NCBI GenBank assembly: GCA_018500075.1
Contig: JAHBAN010000144.1
Coordinates: 1 to 14,194, forward strand
DNA length: 14,194 bases
Reading direction: 5' to 3'
Source of the DNA: Flavobacteriia bacterium
GTDB taxonomy: Bacteria; Bacteroidota; Bacteroidia; Flavobacteriales; Flavobacteriaceae
The position numbers were made by a program, and so were the translations under genes. Positions 7,151-14,175 of this stretch are shown here, piece after piece; positions within the stretch are counted from its first letter, which is position 1; the number at the start of each line of letters is the position of its first letter. Under the pieces are notes generated by a model. It was not told where the DNA came from. It searched no databases and was given only the letters and a program-made list of their open reading frames with translations.

Positions 7151-7651
7151 TCAGTTTAAAAAGACCTCGACCTCGGTCAAATCGGTCAACCCCGCCTCAA
7201 TCGCGCGCAAAGCCGCCAATGACATATGGCTCCCCGCCGTTTTTGGCCCGCTCAAAGGCAATAGCTCAAGCACAACCGCCTTGCCGGTGGCCCTGTTCAG
7301 CACCCGCCCGGATGCTGGCGCGCGCACAAGCGGCGTCTTGATCCATAAGCCGGGCTGCGCCGCATCGCCAAGCGTGGCCACAGTCCGCCCGAGCGCGCGG
7401 CCCTCGCCCTTGGCAGCCTTTTCTTCTGCCGCCTTAACAGCCGCTTGTTTCTGCGCTGCGCTCGTGGTGTCAAACTGCTCCACCGTGCGCGCCGCCGCCG
7501 GCGGGCGCACAGCCCCGCTTTGCACAGCCCCGCTTTGCGCAGCCTCCTGCACAGCCTCCTGCCTCACAAGCGCGACAGCCTCCCGGTCCCGCACCAAAGC
7601 GCAGCCCGCAAGCAGCCCCACCAGACTCACGCTTGATACCACCTGTTTCAT
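7151..7651 (-). CDS. Small putative lipoprotein of unknown function
   Basis: A 166-residue protein whose family I do not firmly recognise. It begins MKQVVSSVSLVGLLAGC, a short hydrophobic signal with lipobox LAGC, so Cys17 should be lipidated. Ala at +2 predicts sorting to the outer membrane. A low-complexity Ala/Gln/Glu/Lys-rich stretch (about 20-90) includes tandem QEAV/QEAA and two QSGAV units. A compact C-terminal domain (about 90-166) follows: GRTVATLGDAAQPGLWIKTP, then LVRAPASGRV, and it ends LTDLTEVEVFLN. The start follows a GGAG and the signal peptide; an upstream in-frame ATG at 7699 would bury the signal. From memory, similar short Rhodobacteraceae lipoproteins are sometimes labelled D-galactarate dehydratase; nothing here supports that enzyme activity. 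Operon spacing with zntB hints at an envelope or metal-related role, which is conjecture. Confidence 0.75.
   Translation of the reverse strand: MKQVVSSVSLVGLLAGCALVRDREAVALVRQEAVQEAAQSGAVQSGAVRPPAAARTVEQFDTTSAAQKQAAVKAAEEKAAKGEGRALGRTVATLGDAAQPGLWIKTPLVRAPASGRVLNRATGKAVVLELLPLSGPKTAGSHMSLAALRAIEAGLTDLTEVEVFLN
7507..7562. repeat. In-frame tandem repeats within the lipoprotein gene (2 x 15 bp and 2 x 12 bp)
   Basis: Two exact 15-base copies of GCACAGCCCCGCTTT (7507-7521, 7522-7536) are followed directly by two near-identical 12-base units, GCGCAGCCTCCT (7537-7548) and GCACAGCCTCCT (7549-7560). Both unit lengths are multiples of three, so copy changes keep the frame. On the minus strand they encode QEAV-QEAA (residues 31-38) and QSGAV-QSGAV (39-48), just after the lipid anchor. 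Confidence 0.9.
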
Positions 7652-7737
7652 CGCTCCAAGGTTAGGCGCCTGTGCGCCCCTTGACCAGAGCAGAAACACC
7701 CTTGCCCCGCCGCCGCCCAGCCCTTAACTGTAACTCC
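7652..7737. other. Divergent intergenic region between the lipoprotein gene and moaA
   Basis: These 86 bases must hold promoters for both the lipoprotein-zntB pair and the moaA cluster. The only structure seen is a small inverted repeat, GGCGC-CTGT-GCGCC (7665-7678), and a lone TTGACC (7681-7686) without a convincing -10. No molybdenum-cofactor riboswitch fits in so short a leader. Confidence 0.4.
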
Positions 7738-8745
7738 ATGACAACGCCGTTGATTGATCCCTTCGCCCGCCCGATTTCCTATCTGCGCGTCTCCGTGACA
7801 GACCGCTGCGATTTTCGCTGCGTCTATTGTATGTCCGAAAACATGACGTTTCTGCCCAAAAAAGAGCTGCTCTCGCTGGAGGAGCTGGACCGGATGTGCA
7901 GCACATTTATCGGCCTCGGCGTTGAAAAACTGCGCATCACAGGCGGCGAGCCGCTGGTGCGCAAAGGCATCATGACCTTCTTTCAGGCCATGACGCGGCA
8001 TCTGGAGAGCGGCGCGCTCAAAGAGCTGACCCTCACAACCAACGGCTCCCAGCTCGCGCGCTTTGCAAGCGATCTCTATGCCGCCGGCGTGCGCCGGGTG
8101 AATGTCTCGCTGGATACGCTGGATGAGCAGAAATTCGCAGAGATCACCCGCTGGGGCCGCCTGCCCCAAGTGCTCAAAGGCATAGAGGCCGCCCGACAGG
8201 CGGGCCTGCGCGTCAAGATCAACACGGTTGCGCTCAAAGGCTTCAATGAGGACGAGCTGTTTACCCTCACCCAATGGTGCCAGCGCGAGGATATGGACCT
8301 GACTTTTATTGAAGTCATGCCCATGGGCGATATCGGCAACGAAGACCGCCTCGATCAATACTGGCCCCTCAAAGACCTGCGCGCCAGCCTCGCCGAGCGC
8401 TATACGCTCACCGAGCTGACCCACCGCACAGGCGGCCCGGCCCGCTATGTGCGCCTAGAAGAAACAGGCCAGCAAATCGGCTTCATCACCCCGCTGACGC
8501 ATAACTTCTGCGAAAGTTGCAACCGCGTCCGCCTGACCTGCACGGGCGAATTGTTCATGTGCCTCGGACAAGAAGACAACGCCGACCTGCGCGCCCCCCT
8601 GCGGCTTCACCCCGAAAGCGACGCCCCCCTCCAAGAGGCCATCCGCGCCGCCATCAAGCTCAAACCCAAAGGCCACGACTTTGACTACGACCGCCAAAGC
8701 GTCGGCGGCAAAATGACCCGCCACATGAGCCACACAGGCGGCTGA
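7738..8745 (+). CDS. moaA: GTP 3',8-cyclase (molybdenum cofactor biosynthesis protein A)
   Basis: MoaA is a cytoplasmic radical-SAM enzyme that, with MoaC, converts GTP to cyclic pyranopterin monophosphate, the first step of molybdenum cofactor synthesis. The 335-residue protein has the SAM cluster motif C24-x3-C28-x2-C31 in TDRCDFRCVYC, the SAM-binding GGEP (69-72), and the second, GTP-binding iron-sulphur site Cys258, Cys261 and Cys275 in CESCNRVRLTCTGELFMC. It ends in the conserved double glycine (SHTGG) needed for function in MoaA. The ATG at 7738 was chosen by homology (MTTPLIDPFARPISYLRVSV). There is no obvious Shine-Dalgarno before it, and an upstream in-frame ATG at 7672 would add an unlikely Arg/Pro-rich tail. 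The waaA GTG follows two bases after its stop, so the cluster is co-transcribed. Confidence 0.97.
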   Translation: MTTPLIDPFARPISYLRVSVTDRCDFRCVYCMSENMTFLPKKELLSLEELDRMCSTFIGLGVEKLRITGGEPLVRKGIMTFFQAMTRHLESGALKELTLTTNGSQLARFASDLYAAGVRRVNVSLDTLDEQKFAEITRWGRLPQVLKGIEAARQAGLRVKINTVALKGFNEDELFTLTQWCQREDMDLTFIEVMPMGDIGNEDRLDQYWPLKDLRASLAERYTLTELTHRTGGPARYVRLEETGQQIGFITPLTHNFCESCNRVRLTCTGELFMCLGQEDNADLRAPLRLHPESDAPLQEAIRAAIKLKPKGHDFDYDRQSVGGKMTRHMSHTGG

Positions 8746-8747
8746 CC

Positions 8748-10061
8748 GTGGCCGCGCCGCTCCTGCTTCAAGCCTATCGTGCGTGTGCGACGCTCGTTGC
8801 CCCTCTGGCACAGCATCTCACCAAACCGAAAATCACAAACCAAGGCATTGACCCCAAAAGACTGTGCGAACGACAGGGCAAAGCAACTCAGCCACGCCCC
8901 GCAGGCGCGCTCATGTGGTTTCATGCGGCCAGCGTCGGCGAAAGCCTGTCGATCCTGCGCCTGATTGAACATCTCGCCACCGCCGATCCCGCAGGCAGCT
9001 TCCTGATCACCTCGGGCACAGCCACCTCGGCACGCATTCTTGCCAAACGTCTGCCGCCCCGCTGCACCCATCAATTCGCCCCGCTTGACAGCGCCGTCTA
9101 TGTCCGGCGTTTTCTCAACCATTGGCAGCCCGATCAAGCCGTTTTCATCGAAAGCGAGCTTTGGCCCACGCTGATTCTGGCAAGCCATGCTCGCGGTATC
9201 CCGCTCGCGCTCCTCAACGCCCGCATTTCTGACAAAACGGCGGCCAGATGGTCCCGCGCGCCGCGCGCCGCACGGGCGCTGCTCGGGGTGTTCCGCCTCA
9301 TCCACTGTCAAGACAAGCGCACAGCCGAGTATTTTCAAGCGCTCGGCGCGCCCCAAGCGGCCGCTGGGACAAATCTCAAATCGCTCGCCGGCCCTCTGCC
9401 CTATGACGCAGCCGCACTGAGCGAGATGCAAAACAGCCTCGCCGCCCGCCCCCTCTGGCTTGCCAGCTCAACCCATCAGGGCGAGGAAACCACAGTGCTC
9501 GCCGCCCATAAAGCCCTTCTGCGCAGCCATCCCGATCTGCTTCTGGTTCTCGTCCCGCGTCACCCGGAGCGGGCCACAGAGATCAAAAAACTCATTCAGG
9601 CCCAAGGGCTTGTGCTCGCACAGCGCAGCGCCAAAGCGCCAATCGAGGACAATCCCCAAGTCTATCTCGCCGATACTCTGGGCGAAACGGGCCTCTGGTA
9701 TGCGCTCAGCCCGCTCACGTTTCTGGGCGGCTCGCTTGTCCCCGTTGGCGGACACAACCCCTACGAACCGGCCCAGACGGCGTCGGCGCTGCTGCACGGC
9801 CCGCTTTATGCCAATTTCGCGCAGGGCTACGGCGCACTCCAACGCGCCGGTGCCAGCCTTGAAATCAGTGATGCCGCAAGCCTCGCCGCAAGCCTGCAGG
9901 GCTTGCTTGACTCCCCCAAAGCCTTGAAGCGCCAGCGCAGCCGCGCCCGCGCCTTTGCCGCCGCGCAAAACACCGCGCTCGACGAGATCGGCGCCGCCCT
10001 TCGCAAGGCGCTTTCGTGCAGCGCGCCAGAACAGATCCAAAGCGAAAACGAGCAGCCATGA
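8748..10061 (+). CDS. waaA: 3-deoxy-D-manno-octulosonic acid (Kdo) transferase
   Basis: WaaA (KdtA) attaches Kdo from CMP-Kdo to the lipid A precursor on the cytoplasmic face of the inner membrane. The 437-residue length is normal. A hydrophobic N-terminal anchor (about 4-22) precedes the family motif WFHAASVGES, in which Glu65 is the expected catalytic base. The first Rossmann-like domain contains FIESELWP; the second contains LVPRHPER, FLGGSLVPVGGHNPYEP (CMP-Kdo site) and an E-A-rich C-terminal helix. The start is a GTG two bases after the moaA stop, chosen because it keeps the membrane anchor; the next in-frame ATG (residue 56) would remove it. The stop overlaps the glycosyltransferase start by four bases (ATGA), a sign of translational coupling. 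Whether it adds one or two Kdo residues cannot be told from sequence. Confidence 0.95.
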   Translation: MAAPLLLQAYRACATLVAPLAQHLTKPKITNQGIDPKRLCERQGKATQPRPAGALMWFHAASVGESLSILRLIEHLATADPAGSFLITSGTATSARILAKRLPPRCTHQFAPLDSAVYVRRFLNHWQPDQAVFIESELWPTLILASHARGIPLALLNARISDKTAARWSRAPRAARALLGVFRLIHCQDKRTAEYFQALGAPQAAAGTNLKSLAGPLPYDAAALSEMQNSLAARPLWLASSTHQGEETTVLAAHKALLRSHPDLLLVLVPRHPERATEIKKLIQAQGLVLAQRSAKAPIEDNPQVYLADTLGETGLWYALSPLTFLGGSLVPVGGHNPYEPAQTASALLHGPLYANFAQGYGALQRAGASLEISDAASLAASLQGLLDSPKALKRQRSRARAFAAAQNTALDEIGAALRKALSCSAPEQIQSENEQP

Positions 10062-11122
10062 CAGCCCACCCGTCACAAACAGAGTTGATTGTTACCAACT
10101 TCAACCGCAATTTCACCGGCGTGTCCGCCACGGCGGCCGCTGTATTGCGCCATCAAATGAATGACTACACTCTCGCGCTTGCCGGCCACCCTCTGCCGCA
10201 CGGCCCTGATCCGATCTCAAAGCGCGCGGCCTTTAAACTCTCGCGCAAACCGCCCGCCGGACGGCCCTTTGTAATCTGGCACGTGCGCCGCAATCCTGAA
10301 ATGCGCGCCGCGCTCTGGGCGCGCGACGTCTTGCGCCTGCCTGTCAAAATTGTGTTTACATCTGCAGCACAACGCCGCCACTCGGCTTATCCCCGCTGGC
10401 TGATCTCGCGCATGGATGCGGTTATCGCCACAACAAAGGCCGCTGCCACCTATGTCCCGAATGTCTTCGCCGTCGTGCCGCATGGCGTGGATACTGATGT
10501 CTTTACGCCGGCCCAAAACAAGCCGCTGGCATGGGAAAGCCTCGGGTATGGTGGCAAAATCGGCCTGGCCTCCATAGGCCGCATACGCCCCGAAAAAGGA
10601 ACCGACCGCTTCGTTCAGGCCATGCTGCGTCTTCTGCCGCATCACCCCGATCTAACAGCGCTGGTGATCGGCCGCGCCGCAAGCGCCCACAGCGCATTCC
10701 TGAACGGTCTAAAACAACAAACCGCCGAGGCGGGCCTGTCTGACAGGCTTCTCTTTCCCGGTGAAATTCCGGCCGCCGCTATGCCAAAGCTGATGCGCGG
10801 CCTCAGTGCCGTGGTGCAGCTCCCCCGCTACGAGGGATACGGCATGACCCCGCTCGAAGGCATGGCCAGCGGTGTGCCGTTTGTGGCAACAGATGCAGGC
10901 TCCTACCGGGCCTTCTCGCAAGGCGGGCAAACCGGCACAATTGTGCCCGACGATGCCCCGGAAGAAACCGCAAACGCGCTGAACAGCCTGCTGGCTGACC
11001 CCGAGCGCCTAGCCGCCCGCTCCGACGCAGCCCGCAGAGCCGCCGTAGACGTCTTTTCAATCCAGGCCGAAGCGCAGGGGATCGCTAAGGTCTACGACAG
11101 GCTCTGGCAGGGCCTCGGTTAG
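10058..11122 (+). CDS. Glycosyltransferase family 4, probable LPS core sugar transferase
   Basis: A 354-residue GT-B fold enzyme. The N-terminal acceptor domain starts ELIVTNFNRNFTGVSATAAAV; the donor domain has PHGVDTDVF (141-149), GRIRPEKGTDRFVQAM (Arg175 and Lys180 expected to contact the nucleotide-sugar phosphates) and the retaining EX7E motif, Glu259 to Glu267, in YEGYGMTPLEGMASG. These are hallmarks of GT4. Translation is coupled to waaA through an ATGA overlap, so it very likely acts on Kdo-lipid A just made by WaaA. The N-terminal NFxxxxTGVSAT pattern recalls the LpcC mannosyltransferases of rhizobia, which add mannose to Kdo. That is memory, so no symbol is given. Its TAG stop overlaps the stop codon of the convergent amidohydrolase gene. 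Confidence 0.88.
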   Translation: MTAHPSQTELIVTNFNRNFTGVSATAAAVLRHQMNDYTLALAGHPLPHGPDPISKRAAFKLSRKPPAGRPFVIWHVRRNPEMRAALWARDVLRLPVKIVFTSAAQRRHSAYPRWLISRMDAVIATTKAAATYVPNVFAVVPHGVDTDVFTPAQNKPLAWESLGYGGKIGLASIGRIRPEKGTDRFVQAMLRLLPHHPDLTALVIGRAASAHSAFLNGLKQQTAEAGLSDRLLFPGEIPAAAMPKLMRGLSAVVQLPRYEGYGMTPLEGMASGVPFVATDAGSYRAFSQGGQTGTIVPDDAPEETANALNSLLADPERLAARSDAARRAAVDVFSIQAEAQGIAKVYDRLWQGLG

Positions 11123-12279
11123 ACGGGCATCCGCTGCTCGACAATCTCGGCCCAATAGCTGCACCCGGCGGGAATGGCTTCGTCGTTGAAGTCATATTTT
11201 GTGTTGTGCACATTGGCCGTATCGCCGTTGCCCATCAGGATATAGGCGCCGGGGCGCTCTTCGAGCATAAAGGCAAAATCCTCCCCGCCCATGACAAGCG
11301 GTGCCTCGTTGCAGCCGCCCGACACCCGTGTTGCCACCGCGCGCAAGAAGTCGGTCTGCGCCTCGTGGTTGTCCATCACAGGGTAGCCACGCTTGTAGTC
11401 GACTTGCGCAGTGCCGCCAAATGTCGCCGCCACACCGTTGCAAATTTCGCCAATCCGCGTCTCGGCCAGATCGCGCATCGCCGGGCTCATGGTGCGCACC
11501 GTGCCCTTGAGCGTCACCCCGCCGGGGATCACGTTAAACGCCTTGGAGCTGGTCTCAAAAGAGGTCACAGACACCACGATATTCTCCACAGGGTCGGCAT
11601 TGCGGCTCGCCACGGTCTGCAGCGTCATAACCGCCTGCGCCGCCATCACGGTGGTGTCGATGGTCTCCTGCGGCTTGGCGCCATGCCCGCCACGGCCGCT
11701 GAACTGGACCGTAAACACATCTGTCGCTGCAAAAAACGGCCCCGAGCGGATCGAAAACGCGCCCACAGGCTGGCCGGGCCAGTTGTGCATCCCGTAAACT
11801 TCCTGAATGCCAAACCGCTCCATCATGCCATCGTCGCACATTTCCTTGCCACCGCCCCCGCCTTCCTCGGCGGGCTGGAAGATCACAACAGCCGTGCCGT
11901 CAAAATTACGGGTCTCTGTCAGATATTTCGCCGCCCCCAAAAGCATCGCCGTGTGCCCGTCATGGCCACAGGCGTGCATCGCGCCGGGCGTTTTGGAGGC
12001 ATAGGGCAGCCCGGTTTCCTCAGGCATCGGCAGCGCGTCCATATCCGCGCGCATCCCGATCACCTTGCCGGAAGTGTCGCTCTTACCCTTGATCACCCCG
12101 ACAACGCCGGTCCGCCCGATCCCCGTGACAACCTCGTCACAGCCAAATGCCTTGAGCTTTTCGGCGACAATCGCGCTGGTGCGATGGGTCTCAAACAGGA
12201 TCTCGGGGTGTTCGTGCAAATCGCGCCGCCACGCGGTGATCTCTTCGTGCAGCTCGGCAAATCGGTTTTTTACAGCCAT
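11119..12279 (-). CDS. M20D family amidohydrolase (hippurate hydrolase / IAA-amino acid hydrolase type), copy 2
   Basis: A 386-residue cytoplasmic metallo-amidohydrolase. This subfamily cleaves N-acyl or N-aroyl amino acids such as hippurate, N-acetyl amino acids or auxin conjugates. Metal ligands fit the plant ILR1/ILL2 pattern: Cys104 and His106 in MHACGHDGHT, Glu138/Glu139 in QPAEEGGGG, His165 in GMHNWPG and His358 in VHNTKYDFNDE. The small dimerisation domain (about 185-295) interrupts the catalytic domain. The late MGGEDFAFML motif is intact. Translation starts at an ATG seven bases after GGGAG. It follows its paralog by 15 bases and is the last gene of the leftward operon. Its TAA stop overlaps the stop of the opposing glycosyltransferase gene. 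M20D assignment is secure; substrate is unknown. Confidence 0.9.
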   Translation of the reverse strand: MAVKNRFAELHEEITAWRRDLHEHPEILFETHRTSAIVAEKLKAFGCDEVVTGIGRTGVVGVIKGKSDTSGKVIGMRADMDALPMPEETGLPYASKTPGAMHACGHDGHTAMLLGAAKYLTETRNFDGTAVVIFQPAEEGGGGGKEMCDDGMMERFGIQEVYGMHNWPGQPVGAFSIRSGPFFAATDVFTVQFSGRGGHGAKPQETIDTTVMAAQAVMTLQTVASRNADPVENIVVSVTSFETSSKAFNVIPGGVTLKGTVRTMSPAMRDLAETRIGEICNGVAATFGGTAQVDYKRGYPVMDNHEAQTDFLRAVATRVSGGCNEAPLVMGGEDFAFMLEERPGAYILMGNGDTANVHNTKYDFNDEAIPAGCSYWAEIVEQRMPV

Positions 12280-12294
12280 GGTCTTTCTCCCAGT

Positions 12295-13479
12295 TTACTC
12301 GGCCAGCGGCAAACGGCTCTCGGCCAATTCGGCAAAGAAGCTCGCGCCCACAGGCAGGATTTCGTCGTTAAAGCTATACTTCGGATTGTGCAGATCGGCG
12401 CTGTCGCCATTGCCGATAAAGACATAGGCGCCGGGGCGCACCTGAAGCATCTCCGAGAAGTCCTCAGCCGGCATCACAGGGTCAATCGCCACGGTCGCAC
12501 GCCCTGTCACAGCCCGCGCGGCCGCCGCCGCATGGCGCGCCGCCTCTGCGTCGTTCACAGTCGGCGGCACGCCATCATTGGCAAACTCAAGCACAGCGCT
12601 GCCGCCATAGGCCTCTGCCGTATGGGCAATAATCGCCTCCATACGCGCCCCCATCACCTTGCGCACCTCCCCATCAAAGTATCTGAGCGTGCCTTTGATG
12701 GTCACACTGTCAGGGATCACATTGTAAATATCGGTGTCACTGCGCAGGCCGCAGAGCGAAATCACCGCCGCCTGCAACGGGTTCACCGCGCGCGCCACAA
12801 CCGATTGCATCGCCACAATGATATGGCTCGCCACAAGGCTCGTATCAATCGACAGATGCGGCATCGCCCCATGCCCGCCCTTGCCTTTCACAACAATGCG
12901 AAAAGCCTCCGCCGCCGACATCTGCGGCCCCTCCAGAACAGCAAACTGCCCCGCTTCAATACCGGGCCAGTTGTGCATCCCGTAAATCTCGTCAATCTCA
13001 AAGCGCTCCATCAGCCCGTCATCGAGCATGGCGCGCGCCCCGCCGCCGCCCTCTTCGGCCGGCTGAAAACAAAGCACAACCCGGCCGTCAAAATGGCGCG
13101 TCTCGGCCAGATATTGCGCCGCGCCCAAAAGCATGGTGGTATGCCCGTCATGGCCGCAGGCGTGCATCTTTCCGGCGTTCTGGGAGGCATAGGGCAGCCC
13201 CGTCGCCTCCTCAATCGGCAGCGCATCCATATCGGCGCGAAAGCCGATCGTGCGCCCGCGGCCCTGTGTGCCGCCCGGCCCGCGCCCCTGTATCACAGCC
13301 ACAACACCGGTCTGCCCAAAGCCTTCAACAACCTCGTCACAGCCAAACTCGCGCAGCCGCGACGCCACCAGCCCCGCTGTGCGCGTCTCCTCAAAGCGCA
13401 GCTCGGGATGGGCGTGAAAGTCCCGCCGCCACCCCGTCATCTCGGTGCTCATCTGCGAAAACCTGTTCTTGATCGGCAT
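12295..13479 (-). CDS. M20D family amidohydrolase (hippurate hydrolase / IAA-amino acid hydrolase type), copy 1
   Basis: A 394-residue paralog of the gene immediately downstream, sharing the layout from KNRF...GWRRD at the N-terminus to FNDEILPVGASFFAELAESRLP at the end. Metal ligands are complete: Cys108 and His110 in MHACGHDGHT, Glu142/Glu143 in QPAEEGGGG, His169 in GMHNWPG and His364 in LHNPKYSFNDE. It differs in two places: a Gly/Arg-rich insertion (about 66-76, GRGPGGTQGRGR) and PAEDFSEML where the partner has GGEDFAFML, so substrate preference may differ. A strong GGGAGAGG ribosome site precedes the ATG. It starts 23 bases after the oxidoreductase stop. The pair looks like an old tandem duplication: protein motifs are conserved, but the DNA has diverged except for short identical stretches. 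Confidence 0.9.
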   Translation of the reverse strand: MPIKNRFSQMSTEMTGWRRDFHAHPELRFEETRTAGLVASRLREFGCDEVVEGFGQTGVVAVIQGRGPGGTQGRGRTIGFRADMDALPIEEATGLPYASQNAGKMHACGHDGHTTMLLGAAQYLAETRHFDGRVVLCFQPAEEGGGGARAMLDDGLMERFEIDEIYGMHNWPGIEAGQFAVLEGPQMSAAEAFRIVVKGKGGHGAMPHLSIDTSLVASHIIVAMQSVVARAVNPLQAAVISLCGLRSDTDIYNVIPDSVTIKGTLRYFDGEVRKVMGARMEAIIAHTAEAYGGSAVLEFANDGVPPTVNDAEAARHAAAAARAVTGRATVAIDPVMPAEDFSEMLQVRPGAYVFIGNGDSADLHNPKYSFNDEILPVGASFFAELAESRLPLAE

Positions 13480-13502
13480 AGCGCCTCTCCCTCTGTCAGC
13501 CG

Positions 13503-14175
13503 CTAAACATCAGGCCCAAGCTCGAGCTTGGCATAGCTGTCAAAGCGCGCAAGCGCAAATCGCGTGAGGTCATGTCCGACGTCACGTCCTGTCATCATAT
13601 CCGCCATAATCCGCCCGAAGGCCGGGCCAATGCCAAAGCCATGGCCGCACATCCCCGTGCAAATGCTCAGCCCCTCAATCGGTGCATGATCCACCACAGG
13701 CACAACATCGGGCATGGTGTCAATCATCCCCGCCCAGCGCCGCGCCACCTTGGGCCGCCCCACCTTGGGGAAGCGCGCCGCGAACTTGTCAAGCATCCTC
13801 TCAAGCGCTGTGTCGCTCGGCGCGGGGTCGAGCACCCGCATCCGCTCAAACGGCGTCTCCTCGTCAAGGCGCCAGCGCCGCTTGGTCAACAAGCCGTCCG
13901 GCCAGTCCTTGGGCGCGGGCGGGCGGTAGCTCATGCCAAAGTCCCCGCCCATGATAAGCTGGCGATAATGCGGCAAATGGCGCAGCGCATCCGGCCCCAC
14001 CCACAGGTGGTTCACCCCCAGCGAGGCCATCGTGTAGCCCCCATCCTTGCGGCGGCGAAACGACATGGCATCCTCTCCCGCCGCCCCGTCAAAAAAAGAC
14101 GGCATCGGCGCGGTGGCCAGCACATTGGAGCGCACCGAGAGCTGCGGAAGGCTGACGCCCTCGCGGCGCAAAAAC
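13503..14175 (-). CDS. FAD-dependent oxidoreductase, DAO family (5' end missing)
   Basis: This is the C-terminal part (about 223 residues) of a glycine/D-amino acid oxidase-like flavoenzyme; the N-terminal dinucleotide-binding GxGxxG region lies beyond the contig end. Visible family features are the substrate-domain sheets (DGGYTMASLGVNHLWVG), the segment RRWAGMIDTMPDVVPVVDHA, and the late glycine-rich motif GMCGHGFGIGPAFGRIMADM, which in DAO enzymes closes around FAD. Such enzymes oxidise secondary or primary amines of amino acids. The first residue encoded wholly by genomic DNA is Phe at 14172-14174; everything upstream is adapter. It is the first visible gene of a leftward operon with two M20D amidohydrolases. 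A natural pathway is amide hydrolysis followed by oxidation of the released amine, but the substrate is not known. Confidence 0.88.

Noticed and set aside
6178..7341. A 387-codon plus-strand frame opposite zntB and part of the lipoprotein gene
   Set aside because: The Arg/His/Pro-rich translation is typical of antisense shadow; the minus strand carries convincing proteins with ribosome sites.
7151..7651. Naming the small lipoprotein D-galactarate dehydratase
   Set aside because: I recall this label on similar short proteins, but the sequence is far too small for that enzyme, lacks its motifs and carries a lipoprotein signal.
7652..7699. Earlier ATG for the lipoprotein at 7699
   Set aside because: It would place 16 extra residues before a textbook lipoprotein signal peptide and lacks support beyond being open.
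11206..13506. A 766-codon open frame on the plus strand opposite both amidohydrolase genes
   Set aside because: It is the antisense shadow of two clearly homologous M20D genes. Its translation is His/Arg-rich with no domain, and it crosses the intergenic gap. Long antisense frames are expected in high-GC DNA.
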